DNA from: CAZEID01 sp964512075 | GTDB lineage: Bacteria > Patescibacteriota > WWE3 > 9FT-COMBO-53-11 | Reading direction: 5' to 3' | DNA: 30,451 bases | Assembly: GCA_964512075.1 (NCBI GenBank) | Contig: CAZEID010000034.1 | Coordinates: 1-30,451, forward strand | In this document: positions 5,764-12,241 of the stretch, one piece after another | How positions within the stretch are numbered: position 1 is the first letter of the stretch | How the letters are laid out: every line of letters starts with the position of its first letter | The notes under the pieces: model-generated | What the model was told of the DNA's origin: nothing | Databases searched by the model: none | Seen by the model: the letters and a program-made list of their open reading frames with translations, nothing else | Position numbers and translations under genes: made by a program

Positions 5764-6485
5764 TGCTGGGAGCAATCGCGGTGATGTTTTTGCCTCCGTT
5801 AGCCGTGGAGCAGCCAGTTCCGTTGCGGAAGTTTTGGGGTTTGGTCCGGGGGAAGTTAATTGAGCAACTTTCCTATTTAACCAAGAATCGGGAGGTGACC
5901 AACACTTTGCTGATTGCCGCGGTGGTACTTTCAGTGGGGGCGGGAATGGGATCCCTGGCGCCGGGATTTGCCGAGCAAGTTTTAGGGATTGATGCGCGGG
6001 ATCTGAGTTTTGTGGCCGTGCTTCCCCTCGGGTTGGGTTTGTTTTTGGGAACGATGATTCTTAGTCAGCGCGGAAGGCTGGTGCCCGTTTGGGCAAGCAT
6101 CTTCGGGATTGGGGTGGTTTCGTTGCTTCTTTCGACTTCGCCATTTTTGCGAACTTTCCTAGGTAACCATCTCGCCTCTCCGCGCGGTTTTGAGCAAGTT
6201 CCCTTTTTTTCGCTCACCGTGGCTTTTTTGTGTTTTATCCTGGGTTTTCTGGCTTCTGGGGTTTCCATTCCAGTTGTGGCTTCCCTTCAACGGATTACCA
6301 CTAGCTTGCACATGGGCCGGACCTTTGCAGCGATGGGGACGGTTAGTTCGATTCTGACTCCCGCGGTGTCCTTGATCTTCGGGCCGGTAGCCGATTTGAC
6401 GAGTCCGCTAGTTCCGATGGTCGGAATGGGTCTAGTAGCTTGCGGAGCAGCCCTCTGGGTGCGGTCTCGAGTCAGGTTAAAATAA
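5709..6485 (+). CDS. MFS transporter, C-terminal part (frameshifted gene)
   Basis: Carries the remaining helices (about 6) of the MFS permease that starts at 5257. The first in-frame start-like codon is TTG 5709, but it has no ribosome site and the natural reading comes from the upstream frame through a 1-nt shift near 5704-5706. The protein starts inside helix 5/6 (VGYSAPFVTAAVLVVLGAIA), continues through the central loop (RKFWGLVRGKLIEQLSYLTK) and ends after the last helix with a short basic tail. Both halves have intact, uninterrupted coding, so any inactivating event is recent or an artefact. A substrate cannot be assigned; the overall look is that of the drug-efflux-like MFS_1 group. It is followed 4 nt later by the Lgt-like gene, likely in one operon. 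Confidence 0.8.
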   Translation: MLRFVGYSAPFVTAAVLVVLGAIAVMFLPPLAVEQPVPLRKFWGLVRGKLIEQLSYLTKNREVTNTLLIAAVVLSVGAGMGSLAPGFAEQVLGIDARDLSFVAVLPLGLGLFLGTMILSQRGRLVPVWASIFGIGVVSLLLSTSPFLRTFLGNHLASPRGFEQVPFFSLTVAFLCFILGFLASGVSIPVVASLQRITTSLHMGRTFAAMGTVSSILTPAVSLIFGPVADLTSPLVPMVGMGLVACGAALWVRSRVRLK

Positions 6486-6489
6486 AAAG

Positions 6490-7095
6490 GTGGTTTTAAC
6501 GATTGGTCCCTTCTCCTTTTCGGCTTCTTGGTTCGGTCTAGCATTGGCCGCGGCCTACCTCTTAGGGTTTTTTCTGTTCTGGCGGTGGGGGAGGAAAGAT
6601 GGCTTTTCTTCCGAGGGTCTTTTGGACTTAGCGGTGATTTCTTCGGTTGCGGGTTTGGCCGGGGGAAAGTTGTTGCCGTTGCTCCTCGGGGGAGTTGCCG
6701 AGAGTTTCTGGGTGGGGGCTATGGGAGTAGGCGGGTTAGTTTTTTACCTCTACACGGTTGCGAAAGGCTGGTCTTTCCTCCGGCTAGCGGATTGGGCGTC
6801 CGTGGCACTGAGTTTTGGTCAAGCCCTCGGGTGGTTAGGGAAAGGGCTCGCGGGTAGTTCCCTCCCAGCGTTGGTTTCCGCCGCTGGCTTTCTTCTGATA
6901 GGAGGGGGTCTTGGGCTACTCCGCTTCCGGGGACTGCCGGGGTTAAGATTTTTTTCTTATTTGGGGTTGAGTGGCCTTTTGCTCTCCCTTTCCGCCGGAA
7001 TGGTTTCGGCCCAGCTTCTCTCCTTAGGGGGAGGGTTAGGACTGGCTTGGATTGCAATTAGGGGGTGGTTTAGGTTAAAAAGAAGTCGTGAATAA
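6490..7095 (+). CDS. Lgt-like integral membrane protein lacking catalytic residues
   Basis: 201 residues, about six or seven transmembrane helices. The N-terminus (IGPFSFSASWFGLALAAAYL, then a helix ending in RKDGFSSEGLLDLAV and GLAGGKL) aligns by eye with prolipoprotein diacylglyceryl transferase. In real Lgt the later signature is GRxGNFxNGE; here the corresponding segment is GWLGKGLAGSS, so the essential Arg and Asn are lost, and the HGG-type motif is also missing. The protein is shorter than Lgt (about 260 residues). It is unlikely to lipidate proteins and may be a repurposed paralogue. The start is GTG, 4 nt after the MFS stop, and its end overlaps the dksA-like start by 8 nt. The homology call is moderate and based on pattern only. 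Confidence 0.6.
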   Translation: MVLTIGPFSFSASWFGLALAAAYLLGFFLFWRWGRKDGFSSEGLLDLAVISSVAGLAGGKLLPLLLGGVAESFWVGAMGVGGLVFYLYTVAKGWSFLRLADWASVALSFGQALGWLGKGLAGSSLPALVSAAGFLLIGGGLGLLRFRGLPGLRFFSYLGLSGLLLSLSAGMVSAQLLSLGGGLGLAWIAIRGWFRLKRSRE

Positions 7096-7489
7096 GAATA
7101 AGAAGCGAACAGTTCCCCCGCCGGCGGACTTTTTACGTCAGATCTGGCGAGTTCTTTCAATGGAGGAGCGGCGGTTAGCACGCGAGAAGGAGCGGTTGGC
7201 TAAGGAGGATTCCGTTTTCCACTCGGAGGAACGGGCGGCACTGAAGCCCGCCGAGTTTGTGGATGAGGCAACGGAGGGAATTAGCCACGAGCAGTTGGAG
7301 GTGGAGCAAGGGATTCTTAGTCGACTCCTAATGGAGACGCGGTTGGCCTTGACTAAGATGAAAATTGGGAAGTATGGGATCTGCGAGAATTGCGGGGAGC
7401 CCATTGACCGCGCCCGCCTCCAAGTTTATCCGCAAGCCCGGTACTGTTTGGATTGCGAAAAGAAGCTTTCCCTCCGGAAAGGTGCTTGA
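7088..7489 (+). CDS. DksA/TraR-family C4 zinc-finger protein
   Basis: 133 residues: a basic N-terminus, a long helical hairpin (about residues 20-90, with ERRLAREKERLAKED and QLEVEQGILSRLL) and a C-terminal four-Cys zinc finger CENCGEPIDRARLQVYP...CLDC. DksA-type proteins insert the coiled coil into the secondary channel of RNA polymerase. The group closest to this length is the general-stress YocK/YteA type; I cannot tell whether it acts on polymerase here. The GTG start overlaps the upstream gene in the 8-nt string GTGAATAA, and its own stop overlaps the next gene in GTGCTTGA, so translation is probably coupled. The operon order with RluA recalls the common dksA-lspA-rluD cluster, in which a lipoprotein-processing enzyme sits beside these two. 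Confidence 0.88.
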   Translation: MNKNKKRTVPPPADFLRQIWRVLSMEERRLAREKERLAKEDSVFHSEERAALKPAEFVDEATEGISHEQLEVEQGILSRLLMETRLALTKMKIGKYGICENCGEPIDRARLQVYPQARYCLDCEKKLSLRKGA

Positions 7490-8237
7490 GATTATCTTTG
7501 AAGACCAGGACTTACTGGTGGTTTCCAAGCCGGCTGGTCAAACTGTTAACCGCGCCGAGACGACCCAGAGCGAGGTCACTCTCCAAGACGAGCTCGAGGG
7601 CTATCTCAATAAACTGCTGACCGCTTATCGCAAACAGCAAAAGGGAGCAATGGGACGCTCACCGTTAGCGGTAGGCTTTTTGGGCCGGGCGGGCATTGTT
7701 CACCGGCTTGATAAAGAAACTTCTGGGATTTTAGTGGTAGCGAAAAGCCCCGGGGCGTTTGAGAATCTGCAAGCGCAGTTCAAGGGGCGAACTGTGGATA
7801 AGGAGTACTTGGCACTAGTGCACGGGAGGACTGATTGGGAGGGGGAGATCAGTGCTCCAATCGGCCGGGATCTCCGGTTTCGGCGGCGATTTGCGGTGAT
7901 GGAGGAAGGAAAAGAGGCTACCACTGCTTATCGGCGGGAAGCCGTCTTAAGAAATGGGGAAGAAATATACTCTTACTTGCGAATTCACCCGCTCACTGGT
8001 CGAACTCACCAAATTCGGGTTCATTTGAAGTACCGGGGCTTCCCCGTGGTCTCCGATCCGCTTTATCTTTCGCCCAAGCGGTTGAAGGAGGATTTGAAAG
8101 TTTGTCCGCGTCTCTTCCTCCACGCCGCGGCGTTGACTTTTACCCACCCTGCTTCCGGGGCGCGGATGCGCTTTGAAGCCGAGCTTCCCGAGGATCTGCG
8201 CAGGGCCCTGGCCCGTTTAGCCGTTGTTGAAAGTTGA
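7482..8237 (+). CDS. RluA-family pseudouridine synthase
   Basis: Isomerises uridine to pseudouridine in rRNA or tRNA. The catalytic motif HRLDKETSGILVV holds the essential Asp, followed by KEYLALVHG, HPLTGRTHQIRVHL and the C-terminal LFLHAAALTFTHP. The frame is open from 7365, but the family begins IIFEDQDLLVVSKPAG, so GTG 7482 is chosen; this gives 251 residues and an 8-nt overlap with the DksA-like gene. There is no S4 domain, unlike RluD/RluC, so it resembles the shorter RluA/TruC-like enzymes. A run of about 35 residues between VNRAE and the catalytic region is somewhat longer than in the shortest homologues. The target site is unknown. Confidence 0.92.
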   Translation: MLEIIFEDQDLLVVSKPAGQTVNRAETTQSEVTLQDELEGYLNKLLTAYRKQQKGAMGRSPLAVGFLGRAGIVHRLDKETSGILVVAKSPGAFENLQAQFKGRTVDKEYLALVHGRTDWEGEISAPIGRDLRFRRRFAVMEEGKEATTAYRREAVLRNGEEIYSYLRIHPLTGRTHQIRVHLKYRGFPVVSDPLYLSPKRLKEDLKVCPRLFLHAAALTFTHPASGARMRFEAELPEDLRRALARLAVVES

Positions 8238-8252
8238 GTGGGTAGTTATAAT
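8224..8252 (+). promoter_or_regulatory. Promoter of the small membrane-protein gene
   Basis: TTGTTG (8224-8229), 17-nt spacer, TATAAT (8247-8252), overlapping the end of the RluA gene. Confidence 0.6.
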
Positions 8253-8284
8253 AGGGGTTAACTTCCGATAAAAGGAGGGGAGGG

Positions 8285-8665
8285 ATGCGCAATTTAATCT
8301 TGGGCGCGATTGCCGCAACGCTCATTGCTTGGGCGATTTTTCTAGTTCCCTTCGCCGTCTTTGGCTTTTGGCAGAAGTCGCTAGAGAGTCGAATTGCCGC
8401 GATGGCGATCTCTTCCTTCGTTCTCTACGGGGGAGTACTTCTTTCGCGGGTCTTCGTTGCTAGTCGGGAGTGGGATGGCCCCACCAATGTCGCAGTGATA
8501 GCTGCATTTGCTGCAACGATTGCTTCGACGGGGTGGTGGGGGGTAATTGCGACGGCGATCGTACTCGCGGTTTGGGCTCTTTGGCTTCCGAGAAACTACC
8601 CCGGGACTTTAGGGGTTCAATTTGTGGTGATTTTTGTATCTCTGATTTGGTTTGGGATTCACTAA
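8285..8665 (+). CDS. Small integral membrane protein, unknown function
   Basis: 126 residues, with four predicted transmembrane helices at about residues 4-26, 38-58, 66-100 (possibly two) and 106-125. No charged catalytic motif is visible; the loop SREWDGPTNV lies between helices 2 and 3. The ATG has a very strong site (AAAGGAGGGGAGGG) immediately upstream. With its own promoter and a perfect terminator it forms a single-gene unit. I do not recognise the family. Confidence 0.75.
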   Translation: MRNLILGAIAATLIAWAIFLVPFAVFGFWQKSLESRIAAMAISSFVLYGGVLLSRVFVASREWDGPTNVAVIAAFAATIASTGWWGVIATAIVLAVWALWLPRNYPGTLGVQFVVIFVSLIWFGIH

Positions 8666-8673
8666 TTATCTCT

Positions 8674-8704
8674 AAAGCTGGTTGCTGACCAACCAGCTTT
8701 TTTT
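8674..8704 (+). terminator. Intrinsic terminator
   Basis: AAAGCTGGTTG / CAACCAGCTTT stem of 11 bp with loop CTGAC, followed by a run of T; 9 nt after the membrane-protein stop codon. Confidence 0.93.
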
Positions 8705-8782
8705 GGATCATCTCTGGATTGTTACTCTTAATTTTCGATACAATAGACCCGAGCCCCTGCCAGGGTTTCTGAAAAGCTCGCG

Positions 8783-9841
8783 ATGCCTAAAAGATACCGC
8801 CGCTCCCTGGGTGGGCGCCACCCGTCTTCGTGGCGGCGCCTCAAGCAACAGTTTCGACTTAAACGTCGGCTCCAGCAGTTGAAGATGGCTTTGATTGTGG
8901 TAGCTTCAGTTCTGCTGGTCTTGGGAGTTTGGAATCTTTGGAAGTTCTTTACCGAGCCGTTTAAAACCGCGGCCGGCGCTACCTTTCAGAACAGCTATGC
9001 CTGGGACGGTACTACCCCCTTTAACCTGTTGGTATTGGAAGTGGTTGGGATAGATGAAATTGCGCCGCCGACGGTTGGCCTAACAATCTTGGCGCTGAAC
9101 CCTACCCAGGAGTCAGCTACTTTTGTGCGGCTTCCCTTGGAATACCAAAATTTAAAAGACCTTTATGGCTTAGGAAATCTTTCGGTCCAGCGGGACGGGG
9201 TTGGGAAGGTGGGGAATGCCGTGCGTAGCCTTTTAGGAATCTCGGTTGACGACTACATTTTGATTGATCACCAAGGTGTGGTTCAGCTTCGGGAAATTTT
9301 CCCGGAGGTGCGCGGTCCCCGGGATCTCTTGACTTTTAAGAATATCCTCCGCTTCCCTGATTTTTGGCGGGTTGCCCGGGGGAGCGTGCAAACCAATTTA
9401 AGGGCGCTGGAGATCGCCCGGGCCTTTTTCTACCTCGCTCGAGTCCGCTCTGATAAAGTGTTCCAACTAGACGTGGAAGCCGGTCTGCTAGCGGATCTCC
9501 CCGGGTTGGACCGGCGGTTGGAGCCATTCTTTCGCGACGAAAGAATGATGGCCGAGCATCTTAAGATCCAGATTTTGAATGGTTCCGGCCGGCCCGGTCT
9601 AGCAGCGGCCACTGCCCGGATCGTTCGGAACTTGGGGGGAGAGGTGATTCGCACCGACAACTACGAGCGGCAGGATTTAGAGAAGGGATACTTGCTGCTA
9701 GATTCGTCGGGGAGCTATACGGCCTCCCGCTTGGCGCAGATTTTTGGAGTTTCGGACAGCCGTCCACCGCGCTCCGGCTCCGAATCCCGGGCGGATATCA
9801 CCATAGTTTTGGGAGCCCAAAACTCCTTTGAGATAGAGTAA
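8783..9841 (+). CDS. LCP-like / LytR_C protein with degenerate LCP active site
   Basis: 352 residues. A basic cytoplasmic N-terminus (residues 1-34) and one membrane helix (about 34-53) are followed by an extracellular LytR-CpsA-Psr-like domain (about 76-215) and a LytR_C domain (about 262-348, LKIQILNGSGRPGLAAATARI). Active LCP ligases carry D-x-R, SDTM and SIPRD motifs that hold the polyprenyl pyrophosphate. The matching positions here read LEVVGIDE, PPTVGL and RLPLEY, so those Arg/Asp residues are gone, while the fold core (LLGISVDDYILIDHQGVVQL) is kept. It probably binds rather than transfers cell-wall polymer. A TACAAT -10 box at 8739-8744 precedes it. It is convergent with the beta-propeller gene, with 10 nt between the stops. 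Confidence 0.8.
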   Translation: MPKRYRRSLGGRHPSSWRRLKQQFRLKRRLQQLKMALIVVASVLLVLGVWNLWKFFTEPFKTAAGATFQNSYAWDGTTPFNLLVLEVVGIDEIAPPTVGLTILALNPTQESATFVRLPLEYQNLKDLYGLGNLSVQRDGVGKVGNAVRSLLGISVDDYILIDHQGVVQLREIFPEVRGPRDLLTFKNILRFPDFWRVARGSVQTNLRALEIARAFFYLARVRSDKVFQLDVEAGLLADLPGLDRRLEPFFRDERMMAEHLKIQILNGSGRPGLAAATARIVRNLGGEVIRTDNYERQDLEKGYLLLDSSGSYTASRLAQIFGVSDSRPPRSGSESRADITIVLGAQNSFEIE

Positions 9842-9851
9842 TTTTCAGAAT

Positions 9852-10931
9852 CTACCGCGGGCGGCGAGAGCGAAGGAGGTAAATTATTACCGCTGCTCCA
9901 CTGAGAAGAAGAACCGCAGGCACAATGTAGAGCTGCCAACCGGCGGGCAGGTGGGGGAGATTAATTGGCGGAAGCTTTCCTTTAAGAAGATCCTTCCACC
10001 AGTCGGAACTCTCCTTGGTCGGTGGGGTTTCCGCTTCCTTTAAGTCGGCGAAGTGAATTCCTTCCCCGTTTACCCAATAAAACATTCGTTTTCCTCCCGG
10101 AAGATTGAGCACAAACGGGTCTTGGTAGGAACCAATTTGCCCCCCCTCGCCAAACTGACCGCTTTCTTTCTCGGGCGTGAGTTGGGGTTTTTCTTCGATC
10201 GTGAACAGCAAGCCGTCGGAGGAGGTGGCCAGGTAGATTCCGTCAATCAAATTCTCCGCCGGAGTTTCAACTGTAAAGTAAAGTTGGTAGGTCCCCGTTA
10301 GTTCGCTGTATTCAGCGTGAGCACTCCAGACCCGGTAGGCGCGCAAGGGCTCTTGATAGATATCAATGCGCACTCCCGGATCTTTAGTCCAAATTAAGCC
10401 ATCCGAGGAAGTGGCCGAGAGGATTCGCCAGGTGAAATCTTGCTCGGTCCTCCGAATCTCACCGTCATAATACATCCGGTAACCGCCAGTCGGAAGAGCG
10501 ATTACGGTAGGATGGACGATATTGTCGGGGTCAAATTCGCCTCCCGCGGCTAACCTAACCCCCGCTTCGGTTGACCAATTAAGGCCGTCTGGAGAGACTG
10601 CGCTTTTGAAAACTCCCCCTCCCGCCTCGAAGGTTTGGTAATACATCCGCCAGCGGCCGTCGGGGAGCTTGATGATTGCGGGCATGGCACCTTGGATTCG
10701 AACTCCCGGTTCGATTTCAAAATTTCTCCCATCGGTGGAAATAGCACTTTTTACTTCGGTTCCTTGGTGGAAGTACATTCGGTACCTTCCGTCGGGGAGA
10801 GAAATAACTTCCACATTATGAATGGAGGGGTCAGAAAAAACTACCCCCTCCGGTTGCCAAACCAGATTTTGGGCCTTGACGGAGCTAATGAGTAGAGCGA
10901 GAACAGTCGCAAGGACGATTGGCAGGCGCAT
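9852..10931 (-). CDS. Secreted, C-terminally anchored beta-propeller (GH43/GH32-like repeats)
   Basis: 359 residues. Signal peptide 1-20 (cleavage after VKA), an ectodomain of about five repeated blades, a flexible Pro/Ser linker and a C-terminal transmembrane helix (about 331-351) ending in SRRPR. Each blade has the pattern LPDGRYRMYF - KSAISTDGRNF - PGVRI, seen three times almost exactly and twice in degenerate form. This five-bladed pattern is shared by GH43/GH32/GH62 glycosidases and sialidase-like proteins. I cannot confirm a catalytic acid/base set, so it may be a carbohydrate-binding surface protein. A candidate -10 TAGTCT ends 7 nt before the ATG and a small palindrome CTAGC-AA-GCTAG lies just upstream (10940-10951). 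It stands alone on its strand. Confidence 0.75.
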   Translation of the reverse strand: MRLPIVLATVLALLISSVKAQNLVWQPEGVVFSDPSIHNVEVISLPDGRYRMYFHQGTEVKSAISTDGRNFEIEPGVRIQGAMPAIIKLPDGRWRMYYQTFEAGGGVFKSAVSPDGLNWSTEAGVRLAAGGEFDPDNIVHPTVIALPTGGYRMYYDGEIRRTEQDFTWRILSATSSDGLIWTKDPGVRIDIYQEPLRAYRVWSAHAEYSELTGTYQLYFTVETPAENLIDGIYLATSSDGLLFTIEEKPQLTPEKESGQFGEGGQIGSYQDPFVLNLPGGKRMFYWVNGEGIHFADLKEAETPPTKESSDWWKDLLKGKLPPINLPHLPAGWQLYIVPAVLLLSGAAVIIYLLRSRRPR

Positions 10932-11004
10932 AATTTCAAGACTAGCAAGCTAGCCCAAGTTGTTGCAATGAGGGGTTCCCCAAGTGAGAGGTCGGGAACG
11001 AAGA

Positions 11005-11265
11005 TTACTCCTCAGTGCGCATCGGTCGCGCCTTGTCGACCAAAATCGCTCGGCCTTCAATCTCGAAGCCGTTAAACTTCTTAATCGCTTCTTCGGCGGC
11101 GGCGTCTTCCTTCATCGTCACGAAGCCGAAGCCCTTGGAGCGACCGGTGTCTTTGTAGCTGATGATAACGGCGTCCTCTACCTCACCAACTTCGGAAAAG
11201 ATCTTCTTCAGATCATCCCCAGTCGTTGCCCAGGGGAGGTTGCCGACGTACAATTTTGTGCTAAT
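11005..11265 (-). CDS. RRM-type RNA-binding protein (probable AUU start)
   Basis: A single RNA-recognition-motif protein of 86 residues, cytosolic. RNP2 is LYVGNLPW (about residues 5-12) and RNP1 is SKGFGFVTM; beta-alpha-beta-beta-alpha-beta spacing is complete and a short basic tail follows. Bacterial homologues usually begin MSxKLYVGNLPW. Here the matching codons are ATT-AGC-ACA-AAA-TTG-TAC, an in-frame stop (TGA) lies three codons before the ATT, and no ATG, GTG or other TTG is available upstream. The AGGTGG ribosome site is about 9-10 nt before the ATT but over 20 nt before the TTG at 11253. I therefore place the start at the ATT (11265-11263); the conservative alternative is TTG 11253 (82 residues). 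An 80-nt leader with a hairpin covers the ribosome site. Confidence 0.85.
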   Translation of the reverse strand: MSTKLYVGNLPWATTGDDLKKIFSEVGEVEDAVIISYKDTGRSKGFGFVTMKEDAAAEEAIKKFNGFEIEGRAILVDKARPMRTEE

Positions 11266-11275
11266 GGGGTTTCAC

Positions 11276-11307
11276 CACCTCTCGAAGCAGGAAACAGGTG
11301 AGAGGTG
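11276..11307 (-). promoter_or_regulatory. Leader hairpin covering the RRM ribosome binding site
   Basis: In the mRNA CACCTCTC (11307-11300) pairs perfectly with GAGAGGTG (11283-11276). Three more pairs (two of them wobbles) can extend it. The 3' arm is the Shine-Dalgarno sequence of the RRM gene. Confidence 0.6.
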
Positions 11308-11350
11308 ATAGGGAACCGAACCTCTTCCAACGTTGCCCGCGAACGAAGTA

Positions 11351-11379
11351 ATGATAGCAAAAATCAGAAGGAGCGGCAA
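11351..11379 (-). promoter_or_regulatory. Promoter of the RRM gene
   Basis: TTGCCG (11379-11374), 17-nt spacer, TATCAT (11356-11351) with a TGC extended -10. It begins 13 nt downstream of the HAD gene's stop codon, and gives a leader of about 80 nt. Confidence 0.55.
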
Positions 11380-11391
11380 TGTTACCGGTCT

Positions 11392-12048
11392 TTAGGAGTT
11401 GCCGGTGAAGCGGTTGCGCTTAAACTTCTCTTCGATTTGAGAAAAATTCTCCAGGATGAGGTCGGCCTGATAAAGTTGGCTTCGGGTGAACCAATCCGTT
11501 TTGAGGCCAATCACTTTGATGCCGGCGTTCTTCGCGGCGGCGAGCCCTGCCGGAGAATCCTCAACGACGATTACTTCGCGGGGGAGGAGTTTGGCGGAGT
11601 CGAGGGCTTTAAGGAAGAGGTCGGGGGCGGGCTTTTTTTGAGTCACTTCGTCGCCAAAGACCTGGAAGTCGAAGAGGGGAGCGAGGTCTGTGGCTTCTAG
11701 CACTTTGGTAGCTAGCTCTTTGGTGGTGGAAGTCGCTAGGAGCGTTTTGATTCCCCTTCCCCGCAGGTATCGGAGGAAGTTCCGAACTCCTTCCCGAACT
11801 TTGATTTCCGAGAGGCGGCGAAGGTAGGCTTCCTCAGTCCGCTCCGCCAGCTCCTCCGGACTTTTGTTAATTCCCAGTTTTGGGACCATCTTTTCCCAAT
11901 TTTCCTTCACTCCAATTCCGGGGACGTGATTGAGCTCTTCGCAGGAGATTTGGAGCTCTTTGAGCACTTCGCAAAAGGAACGGTCGTAGACCCATTCGTT
12001 GTCAATGATTGTCCCGTCGAGATCAAAGATAATTGCTTTTACCGGCAT
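11392..12048 (-). CDS. HAD-superfamily phosphatase, beta-phosphoglucomutase-like
   Basis: 218 residues. Haloacid-dehalogenase motif I is FDLDGTIID (nucleophile Asp and general acid Asp), motif II is LLATST, motif III Lys is in QKKPAPDLFLKAL, and motif IV is VVEDSPAGLAAAK. A helical cap of about 65 residues sits between motifs I and II, the C1 type found in beta-phosphoglucomutase, phosphoglycolate phosphatase and related sugar-phosphate phosphatases. The exact substrate is open. GTG 12051 directly precedes ATG 12048; I chose the ATG because a TAGAAT box ends 7 nt before it, which would make a leaderless mRNA, though no -35 box is visible. The RRM gene lies downstream with its own promoter. 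Confidence 0.88.
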   Translation of the reverse strand: MPVKAIIFDLDGTIIDNEWVYDRSFCEVLKELQISCEELNHVPGIGVKENWEKMVPKLGINKSPEELAERTEEAYLRRLSEIKVREGVRNFLRYLRGRGIKTLLATSTTKELATKVLEATDLAPLFDFQVFGDEVTQKKPAPDLFLKALDSAKLLPREVIVVEDSPAGLAAAKNAGIKVIGLKTDWFTRSQLYQADLILENFSQIEEKFKRNRFTGNS

Positions 12049-12089
12049 CACCTTTATTCTAAACTAAGTGGCCGTTGCGCCCCTCCTTA

Positions 12090-12117
12090 TTGACTTTGGC
12101 GTCTTTACTTATATAAT
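12090..12117 (+). promoter_or_regulatory. Promoter of the VirD4/TraD-like ATPase gene
   Basis: TTGACT (12090-12095), 16-nt spacer, TATAAT (12112-12117). The transcript start is near 12124, giving a leader of about 118 nt. A second weaker candidate (TTGCAA 12192 onward, TATCCT) lies closer to the gene. Confidence 0.65.
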
Positions 12118-12141
12118 TAAGCTAGTCTCTCTCCTTTCTTC

Positions 12142-12168
12142 GGGCCTGGGCCAAATTAGCCCAGGCCC
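12142..12168 (+). other. Strong hairpin in the ATPase leader
   Basis: GGGCCTGGGC / GCCCAGGCCC, a perfect 10-bp GC-rich stem with loop CAAATTA. No T-tract follows on either strand, so it is not a standard terminator. It may stabilise the 5' end or serve as a protein site. Confidence 0.6.
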
Positions 12169-12241
12169 ATCTAGTTGGTGGGCAGGAAGATTGCAACACA
12201 GAGAGGGCAGGTGTTATCCTTTGGGGTGAAAACTAAGAAGT

